In this document: positions 58,931-64,000 of the stretch, in pieces | Position numbering within the stretch: position 1 is the first letter of the stretch | How the letters are laid out: each line of letters starts with the position of its first letter | DNA from: Siderastrea radians | Taxonomy: Eukaryota; Cnidaria; Anthozoa; Scleractinia; Rhizangiidae | Length of the DNA stretch: 64,000 bases | NCBI GenBank assembly: GCA_964017195.1 | Contig: OZ024889.1 | Coordinates: 66,138,858 to 66,202,857 of the forward strand | Direction of reading: 5' to 3' | The notes under the pieces: model-generated | Database searches by the model: none | What the model saw: only the letters and a program-made list of their open reading frames with translations | What the model was told of the DNA's origin: nothing | Program-made: the position numbers and the translations under genes

Positions 58931-59584
58931 ATGCAAACGGGGAAACCGTTTCGTTTTCATACCCCCTCCTCTGTCTTGGTCGTGGGTCCTTCGGGATGTG
59001 GCAAAACCGTCTTTACGGAAAAACTCTTGGTAGACAACCCAGAGTTGTTTGAAACCCCACCGACCGAAAGGCATTATTGTTATGGCGCCTGGCAAGATCG
59101 ATTTCAAGGCATGCAAGATCAAGGGGTGGTGTTTCACGAAGGGATTCCCGATCATGAGGCATTGGTTCAATGGTTTCCTCAAGGACATGGGGTCCTGGTC
59201 TTGGATGATTTAATGGATGAAGGGAGTCACGATAAACGCGTGTTGGATTTATTCACTAAACATTCGCATCATCAAGGGGTGACCGTCCTATACTTGTGCC
59301 AAGACATGTTTCCCGTGGGTCGATATGCTAAAAGTATTTCCCGCAATGCCCATTACATCGTGGCGTTCAAGAACCCTCGAGATCAATTAGGGGTACGCAA
59401 TGTCATGCTTCAATCGTTTCCTACCACTTGGAAAGACACGTTGGAGACGTTTCATCAAGCCACCACACGACCGTATGGGTATTTGGTCTTGGATTTACAC
59501 CCCGCCTCCTCCGATCAACAACGTCTATTGAGTCACCTGTTAAAAGACGAAGGATGGACTCGCACCTATCAAAAACGGCTATAA
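58931..59584 (+). CDS. A32/FtsK-HerA-type packaging ATPase
   Basis: 217 residues, intact. Walker A VVGPSGCGKTVF (residues 17-28), Walker B GVLVLDDLMDE (about 89-99) and a following SRNAHYIVAFKNPRDQ region. Orthologous to 29,356-30,003. The ATG follows the tRNA terminator by 20 bases; a Pol II promoter for it is not obvious. The stop overlaps a TATA box for the next gene. Confidence 0.88.
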   Translation: MQTGKPFRFHTPSSVLVVGPSGCGKTVFTEKLLVDNPELFETPPTERHYCYGAWQDRFQGMQDQGVVFHEGIPDHEALVQWFPQGHGVLVLDDLMDEGSHDKRVLDLFTKHSHHQGVTVLYLCQDMFPVGRYAKSISRNAHYIVAFKNPRDQLGVRNVMLQSFPTTWKDTLETFHQATTRPYGYLVLDLHPASSDQQRLLSHLLKDEGWTRTYQKRL

Positions 59585-59587
59585 AGG
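59580..59587 (+). promoter_or_regulatory. TATA box overlapping the ATPase stop
   Basis: TATAAAGG 38 bases before ATG 59,625; the TAA stop lies inside it. Confidence 0.55.
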
Positions 59588-59624
59588 CACCCCATTTCAA
59601 CAGGTAAAAAGAGAGAAAGCGACG

Positions 59625-60461
59625 ATGGCGGATGATGACCGACAACCTCCGCAATCGTACGATACCGTGGCCCCTGCGGGGGTTGGAGCGACCACCAGTA
59701 ATCAAATGTCCCCAAGGGCCTGGCAAGATCTGTATTTGTCGGGAGACCAAGGCCTTCTGGACGTGGCCATGGAGGAAACGGCAGCCGATGCTCTCTATCG
59801 GTTTATGGAATCCACCCCCCCTGGCGACGTCATCGCGGGCTGGCCCGATGTAGATGGTGCACCCCCTGTACAGGCCTCTTCCCCCGCAGGGGTAGGAAGT
59901 CGAGCATCCCATTCACCCTCATTCCATAGCCCCCAGACCACCCCGGAGTCCCCGAGAAGTCCACCTGGTTGGCGAACAGCGCCAAGTGGTCGGACAGCAG
60001 CGGGTGCAGGGGGTAATGGACGTGGTGGTGGTGGTGAACGTGGTGGCGGTGGTGGGCGTGGTGGTGCTGGTGGAGGTGGTGCTGGTGCTGGTGGAGGTGG
60101 TGCTGGTGGTGGTGCTGGTGGTGGTGGAGGTGGTGGAGGTGGTGGAGGAGGAGGAGGTGGTGGTGGTGGTGGACGACGTGGTGGTCGACGCGGGCGACGA
60201 CGACGAACCCCCACTTTGCCTTTGACACCTGCCTCCAATCCAGCCACCCCTCGAGGATCTTGGACGTCTGGGAGTCCACCCCCTCGTACCTTGCGTCAAG
60301 CGGATTTACAACGACGTTTACGGATGCTGTTACAAGATCAAGAACAATTAGCCCAAGGACGTGAAATTGCTAATGTTACCATGACCAATAGCATTGTCAC
60401 CAGTTATAAACAGGGAGGAGCACCGAGCGTACAAACCTCGTCGGCCCGGGTTTCGCCGTGA
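59625..60461 (+). CDS. Gly/Arg-rich disordered protein with GGT microsatellite
   Basis: 278 residues. The N terminus (MADDDRQPPQSYDTVAP) is acidic and Pro-rich. Residues 125-190 are a Gly-rich block coded by GGT/GGA/GGC repeats (60,015-60,180), with interspersed Arg and Ala, ending in RRGGRRGRRRR. The last 50 residues (REIANVTMTNSIVTSYKQGG and RVSP) match a tail I recall from other Polinton proteins. The RGG-like block could bind nucleic acid or phase-separate. Long antisense frames here are artefacts of the repeat. The stop overlaps the region just before the next ATG. Confidence 0.65.
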   Translation: MADDDRQPPQSYDTVAPAGVGATTSNQMSPRAWQDLYLSGDQGLLDVAMEETAADALYRFMESTPPGDVIAGWPDVDGAPPVQASSPAGVGSRASHSPSFHSPQTTPESPRSPPGWRTAPSGRTAAGAGGNGRGGGGERGGGGGRGGAGGGGAGAGGGGAGGGAGGGGGGGGGGGGGGGGGGGRRGGRRGRRRRTPTLPLTPASNPATPRGSWTSGSPPPRTLRQADLQRRLRMLLQDQEQLAQGREIANVTMTNSIVTSYKQGGAPSVQTSSARVSP

Positions 60462-60463
60462 GA

Positions 60464-61129
60464 ATGAAAACCGTCGTGTCGTTATTGAATGGATCGAAAC
60501 ATCATGGACTTCCCTTCCCCCCGGAATTATTACAACGCATGGATTCCTTGTATGCCTTTTATCATCAACAATGGTGGTGTTATCGAAAAATGTTGAATCA
60601 TTACAAGTGTATCAATGCCTTGTTCAATGGGATGGCGTTACTCCTGATGGCCGCAGGTATGATTGCTGGGCCCCTTTTGGACAACAGTACATTGGTAGCC
60701 TGTTTAGCGGCCGTGGGCACCGTGGTCAAAGGATGGAATGATTTTAAACAATACCGATTTAAAGTGACCATGAGTCGATTTGCGTTTACCACCTATGCGA
60801 AAGCCTTGACCGAATTGAAAACCCATGTGCGTGGTATTCCCTTGGAGGATCTGGAACGGTTTTTAATCAAGATGCAAACCTTGGATGATACCATTGTGGA
60901 TTTCACCCCTCCATTACCCAAACGATGTGTCCAAGATTACTACCATCATTTTGTGTACCAACCCTTGGAAGCCCTATGCTATGTAGACGGATGTCCTCGT
61001 CCCTTGAGACCCAAAGAGTATTGGATCGATAAAAAGCCGCTCCCTCCCAGTCCCACACTCTTAGAACCATGGCCGTCCAACGACGACGACGACGACGCAG
61101 AAAAAGGAAACAACGAGGAGGAGCTTTAA
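60464..61129 (+). CDS. Two-helix membrane protein (intact orthologue)
   Basis: 221 residues from ATG 60,464. Helix ELLQRMDSLYAFYHQQWW, hydrophobic spans ALFNGMALLLMAAGMIAGPL and STLVACLAAVGTVVKG, then YRFKVTMSRFAFTTYAKALTELKTHVRG and LERFLIKMQTLDDTIVDFTP. An acidic C terminus (DDDDDAEKGNNEEEL) follows. It corresponds segment by segment to the interrupted gene at 33,248-33,736 of element 1 and extends further. Function unknown; likely a virion or host-membrane protein. It overlaps the next gene by about 60 bases. Confidence 0.72.
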   Translation: MKTVVSLLNGSKHHGLPFPPELLQRMDSLYAFYHQQWWCYRKMLNHYKCINALFNGMALLLMAAGMIAGPLLDNSTLVACLAAVGTVVKGWNDFKQYRFKVTMSRFAFTTYAKALTELKTHVRGIPLEDLERFLIKMQTLDDTIVDFTPPLPKRCVQDYYHHFVYQPLEALCYVDGCPRPLRPKEYWIDKKPLPPSPTLLEPWPSNDDDDDAEKGNNEEEL

Positions 61130-61407
61130 TACGTCGCAAACCCCGTTTGGTGGATAAAATAGCCCATGGCATGAGTATGTTTCTATCAGGTCCAGCGCCT
61201 GGGTTTGGACTCGCTTTAGGCAAATTAGGCGGTCAAGCCTTGAAAGGCATTACCGATAATGTACAACATTACCGACAACAACGAGGTGGGGGTTGGTGGC
61301 AAGATTTCAAACGCAATACCCGTCAAGGCTATAAAGAGACGCGAGATGTGATCAAACAAAACAAAGCCCTGCAACGTCTATTGACGAACCGTCCATGGTA
61401 TCCTTGA
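61069..61407 (+). CDS. Arg-rich core protein with two QRGG sites, 112 aa
   Basis: Leader MAVQRRRRRRRKRKQRGG-ALI, a hydrophobic Gly/Ala segment (GPAPGFGLALGKLGGQAL), then YRQQRGG-GWWQDFK and a basic helix. Two potential adenain sites would release a central amphipathic peptide. It overlaps the end of the membrane-protein gene in another frame; the overlap encodes the Arg run in one frame and the acidic run in the other. Confidence 0.7.
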   Translation: MAVQRRRRRRRKRKQRGGALIRRKPRLVDKIAHGMSMFLSGPAPGFGLALGKLGGQALKGITDNVQHYRQQRGGGWWQDFKRNTRQGYKETRDVIKQNKALQRLLTNRPWYP

Positions 61408-61562
61408 GGAGAAGACGACGTCGTCGTCAACGAGGAGGGTTTTTAAATCTATTGGTCCCCGCTATGGTGGGATTGGGGAAAGCCGTGGCCTTAGAAACGG
61501 ATAAACGTATAAAACGCACGATTCAAAAAGCCAACCAACGGTATCGTCGTCGTCACCGATAA
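61395..61562 (+). CDS. 55-aa Arg-rich core peptide with RQRGG site
   Basis: ATG at 61,395 lies inside the end of the previous gene (13-base overlap). MVSLRRRRRRRQRGG-FLNLL is followed by a hydrophobic helix (VPAMVGLGKAVAL) and basic end RYRRRHR; TAA at 61,560-61,562. Same plan as 55,976-56,167. Small enough to be missed by length filters. Confidence 0.75.
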   Translation: MVSLRRRRRRRQRGGFLNLLVPAMVGLGKAVALETDKRIKRTIQKANQRYRRRHR

Positions 61563-61565
61563 AGG

Positions 61566-61883
61566 ATGCAACGTCTTCGACGTCAATTACCGTTTTTACG
61601 GTCCATGTTACAAGAAGCCAATGGTTTGAAACGTCAAGAGTTGTTACAACATGCCAATACCGATCAAATAAATGCTGTAAGTGAACTGGTCTTGAACTTT
61701 TTAAAAAACAAGATTCCTGTCACCCCACCCATGCTGGCTAAACTTCAACCCTATAAAAAGGTACTACGTGATTTGGGACGTCGTCGACATTCCGTCAAAA
61801 AACGTCGTCAGTGGTTAGTCCAGCAAAAAGGACGAGGGTTGTTTCAAGGACTTCACGAGGTGTTATGTCAATGTGTTCGTTAA
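61566..61883 (+). CDS. Basic helical virion protein, 105 aa
   Basis: MQRLRRQLPFLRSMLQEANG..RQELLQHANTDQINAVSELVLNFLKNKIPVTPP: a helical module I recognise from cnidarian Polinton-like elements (LPFL...AxxxQxxA(V/L)xExxxN(V/F)L). It is followed by LRDLGRRRHSVKKRRQWLVQQKG-RGLF. The QQKG-RG may be a degenerate protease site. Starts 3 bases after the previous stop. Function unknown, probably a minor core protein. Confidence 0.68.
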   Translation: MQRLRRQLPFLRSMLQEANGLKRQELLQHANTDQINAVSELVLNFLKNKIPVTPPMLAKLQPYKKVLRDLGRRRHSVKKRRQWLVQQKGRGLFQGLHEVLCQCVR

Positions 61884-61960
61884 CGTGTCAAGACATGGAA
61901 AGACTCTTATTGGAAGCATAAATATCACCTGTTGTGACACCTGTCGTGCATTGGAAGACC

Positions 61961-62614
61961 ATGGACGAGGTCTACATGATTCCTCACCAGGACTTGGAAC
62001 AACTCATTCAATATTACAAAGGAGAACTTACCGAAAATGCCTTGTTGAACAAAGCCGCGACGCTCGCCGCCAAAAAACATGTGTTGTTAGCCAACCCTCA
62101 ATTACCCCCAGCCCTGGTCAATGCTCAAACCAAACCGTTGAGTCAAGAATTAACCAAATTAACCAAACGTATTCGTCAATTTCCTGGCGGGGTGGGGGTT
62201 GGTGCACCGGGTGGCCCGCCAGGCGAAGAAGAAGAAGAAGCCGGGGATTTGGTGACGGGACCCGTGGAACAATGGTTGAAGCGCATGATAAAAGGCAGCC
62301 CGTCGACTCCCAAACCACCCATTACCCCTGCAACCAAGAAAGGCAAAGGAGCAGCCACCACCAGTAAGATTCCCATTGTCAAGAAAGGGAGCCCATCCAC
62401 CAGTCGAGGGGATCTACAATCGCGTTTAGAAGCCGTGCGAGAACGTCGCAAGACTTGGGAAAAGCATTTAGCCGAAAGTGGTTTCACGAAAGGCAAAGGC
62501 AAAGGCAAAGGACCTGCCCGAGAAGTGGAACGATTGAAACCCTTACCCGGGTGGGAAGATTGGTACCAAGGCAAAAAGTTACGACGTCGATTGGATTACG
62601 ACGACAGTGACTAA
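61961..62614 (+). CDS. Virion-type protein with helical N terminus, 217 aa
   Basis: From ATG 61,961: MDEVYMIPHQDLEQLIQYYKGELTENALLNKAATLAAKKHVLL, then LTKLTKRIRQFPGG-VGVG. This N-terminal block is a recurring Polinton protein family (YKGxLxxNxLLNKxAxLAA). A Glu-rich linker, Thr/Pro/Lys-rich middle and a C terminus with GWEDWYQGKKLRRRLDYDDSD follow. An earlier GTG-initiated frame exists but lacks support. Function unknown. Confidence 0.68.
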   Translation: MDEVYMIPHQDLEQLIQYYKGELTENALLNKAATLAAKKHVLLANPQLPPALVNAQTKPLSQELTKLTKRIRQFPGGVGVGAPGGPPGEEEEEAGDLVTGPVEQWLKRMIKGSPSTPKPPITPATKKGKGAATTSKIPIVKKGSPSTSRGDLQSRLEAVRERRKTWEKHLAESGFTKGKGKGKGPAREVERLKPLPGWEDWYQGKKLRRRLDYDDSD

Positions 62615-62619
62615 AAAAG

Positions 62620-62973
62620 ATGCCCACCAAGAGGAGGAGAAGGCGTATCAAACGCCCCCAACGAGGAGGGGCCTTGGATGTACAAAAATGGATTGCGAAA
62701 ACCGGCAAAGAATTTCATTGGCCCGGTTATCAGTACATGGGGCCTGGCACCCATTTGGCCAAACGTTTGAAACGTGGGGATCCCGGCATCAATCGCTTGG
62801 ACCAGATTGCTAAGCAACACGACATTGATTACAGTCGTGCCAAGAATTTGCAAGATAAATGGAAAGCCGATACGAAGATGATCCAAGCCATTGATCGATT
62901 ACCCGGCAAGAAAAACAAGACGGAACGGGTGGTCAAGAAAATCATGCAAGCCAAGAAACGTTTGAAATTGTAA
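62620..62973 (+). CDS. Parvovirus-type phospholipase A2 with QRGG leader
   Basis: 117 residues, intact. Leader MPTKRRRRRIKRPQRGG-ALD, then the Ca-loop YQYMGPGTHLAK (canonical YxGPGxxL), catalytic QHDIDYSRAK, and the KADTKMIQAIDRLPG helix. These are the hallmarks of the parvovirus VP1 PLA2, which breaches the endosome during entry. The QRGG site would let the protease free the enzyme from its basic leader. Element 1's PLA2 has an extra zinc ribbon instead. AATAAA at 63,006-63,011 closes the rightward block. Confidence 0.85.
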   Translation: MPTKRRRRRIKRPQRGGALDVQKWIAKTGKEFHWPGYQYMGPGTHLAKRLKRGDPGINRLDQIAKQHDIDYSRAKNLQDKWKADTKMIQAIDRLPGKKNKTERVVKKIMQAKKRLKL

Positions 62974-63107
62974 AATTTAATGGCAAACCAGTTACATGTT
63001 GAGTAAATAAAAAATATGAAAATGTCTCATTGGTTCATGAGTTGTGTCAAGTTCTACCACAATGATCTGCCACGATTAAATGTTCTGCCAAAATACTGAG
63101 ATGAGGG
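62974..63107. terminator. Convergent end region
   Basis: AT-rich tail with AATAAA (63,006) for the PLA2 gene and no gene. The minus-strand basic-repeat gene ends at 63,108. Confidence 0.5.
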
Positions 63108-64000
63108 TTAAGACACCAAATCATACATCAAATCGACGCCCTCGTCGGGTGACATGTCCTCCAACAAATCAACAATGCCATCAGGGGGCACCAATGCCTC
63201 CAAATCAAAGGAGGAATCCTCGACATCCTCCATGATCTGCTCCCAATCGTCGGGTGACATGTCTTTCAATAAGTCCTGCAAAAACGAAAAGTCCTCCAAG
63301 TCAGGGGGTCCAAGTCAGGGGGGTCGGTGACTTGCGCATCCCCCAAATCCATATCCGTTAGAGTATAAGAATCTAGAAATGATTCACAAAAAGAAAAGTT
63401 CTCAGACGTTTTAGGTATGGTTTTCATAAAGTCCTCCAAGGGAATAGTCAGTTTCAATGGTCCTAATGCTTTGATTTTCTCTTCCGTTTTCTGTCTCTCT
63501 ACAGAAGGTAAGGAGGCACAAAAGTTATTCAAATACGTTTCCAGAGAAGGTTGCGTCCTACAAGCCGTAAGGGGGATGGTTAGTCTCAAAGGTCCTAAGG
63601 TCTTCAATTTCTCTCGAGTTCTCTTTTTCTCTGCCAGGCGGGCTCGATAATGCCTCCCTTTCTCCCTCAACTGCTCTCGATGGGTCTCCCGATATTGTTG
63701 CTCATACCTCAGGCACCGTTCCAGATTGTTTTGACGGTAGAGCCTTGCGGCCTCCTTCAAGTGGACTCGATTCCTTTCCCGGTAGTGCTTGCGGGACTCC
63801 CTCAACTGGTCTCGATTCTTTTCCCGGCGGAGCCTTCGGAGCTCCTTCAAGCGGGCTTGATTCCTTTCCCGGTAGGCCTTATTGTACTCCGCCAGCTGAG
63901 CTCGATTTTTTCGCGGTACCGCTTTTTGCTCTCCGCAATCTGGACTCGATTCTTTTCCCGGTAACACCTGGCAGCCGTCGCTATGAAGTCTCGGTTCCTT
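63108..64000 (-). pseudogene. YRERN-repeat DNA-binding-like protein (partial, frameshifted)
   Basis: The gene enters from beyond 64,000. At least six tandem 14-15-residue units of the type YRERNRxxLKExxRxYR (63,965-63,640) form a highly basic region. Two copies of LGPLxLTIPL and an acidic C-terminal part with repeated DLLxDMSPD (63,299-63,108) follow. Two frame breaks are visible. One is a 14/15-bp tandem duplication at 63,296-63,324 (CCAAGTCAGGGGGT), which separates the acidic end; the other is an indel in the T6 run at about 63,906-63,911. A basic repeat plus acidic tail suggests a transcription regulator; this is inference. Confidence 0.6.

Larger units (their letters stand above)
47166..64000. 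mobile_element. Polinton-like element 2 (GC-rich, runs off the window)
   Basis: At least 16.8 kb of densely packed genes, clearly GC-richer than flanks and than element 1. It encodes integrase, major capsid, penton-like, adenain, ATPase and PLA2 proteins but no polymerase in the window. The left border lies where BEL/Pao coding stops (about 47,165) and triplicated CACGTG repeats start; no terminal repeat can be tested without the right end. Breaks occur in the RING, SLOG, integrase and basic-repeat genes. All other genes read through. Confidence 0.88.

Noticed and set aside
58782..59033. Frame with VAQLVEPLDLIQ and GFESH
   Set aside because: A well-known mistranslation of a tRNA gene; it covers 58,803-58,888.
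59795..60299. Antisense poly-Pro, poly-His and poly-Thr frames
   Set aside because: Mirror readings of the GGT repeat in the Gly-rich gene; the sense frame fits the flanking gene order.

Overview
This window looks like an anthozoan (coral or sea anemone type) nuclear genome. Host genes have introns with GT/AG borders. The interspersed repeats (Penelope-like, CR1-like and BEL/Pao retroelements, pogo, MULE and TTAA-type MITEs) suit a metazoan, and the capsid, core and fibre proteins of the two large elements resemble those I know from cnidarian Polintons. The species assignment is inference. The dominant content is two unrelated Polinton/Maverick-type endogenous viruses (adintovirus-like). Region 1 (1-5.4 kb) holds the last exon of an unidentified host gene, a decayed BTB fragment, and a two-exon kelch-like (KLHL) gene on the minus strand. 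Region 2 (5.43-14.23 kb) is a foldback-type DNA transposon. It has terminal inverted repeats and two huge arrays of a 20-bp repeat in opposite orientation, and it is inserted directly upstream of the KLHL start codon. Its loop carries a Penelope-like GIY-YIG fragment and an OTU-protease fragment. Region 3 (14.2-16.9 kb) holds MITEs and SINE-like sequence. Region 4 (16,864-34,902) is a complete AT-rich Polinton with terminal inverted repeats and a perfect 6-bp target duplication. It encodes protein-primed DNA polymerase B, an AT-hook/zinc protein, a BRO-N/VRR-NUC/C2H2 fusion, a small DUF5754-like gene, integrase, a zinc-ribbon/PLA2 protein, an adenain-type protease, a core protein, major capsid, a small basic protein, a penton-like protein, a PPxY protein, a packaging ATPase, two fibre genes, a membrane protein and a VLTF3-like factor. 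At least seven of these genes carry frameshifts or in-frame stops, so the copy looks dead. Region 5 (34.9-47.2 kb) is host sequence dense in nested repeats, with a decayed second KLHL copy and a BEL/Pao retrotransposon remnant. Region 6 (about 47.17 kb to the window end) is a second, GC-richer Polinton-like element that continues past the window. It has three penton-like paralogues, a twin-RING protein, a SLOG-fold protein, a GRF zinc-finger protein, a chromodomain integrase, several Arg-rich core proteins, major capsid, adenain, ATPase, a membrane protein and PLA2. It also has a well-formed tRNA gene followed by a poly-T terminator. No DNA polymerase is visible and presumably lies beyond position 64,000. 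Most of its genes are intact; four are broken. How the genes work together: in both elements capsid and penton proteins build the shell, the ATPase would package DNA, and integrase and polymerase handle insertion and copying. The protease probably matures a set of basic core proteins that share a Q-x-G-G-hydrophobic site. The two elements share this logic although their sequences, base composition and promoters differ: a TCTAA..TAAT..ATAT motif at the start codon in element 1, TATA and CCAAT boxes in element 2. Several breaks sit in short homopolymers, so assembly error must be excluded for those.
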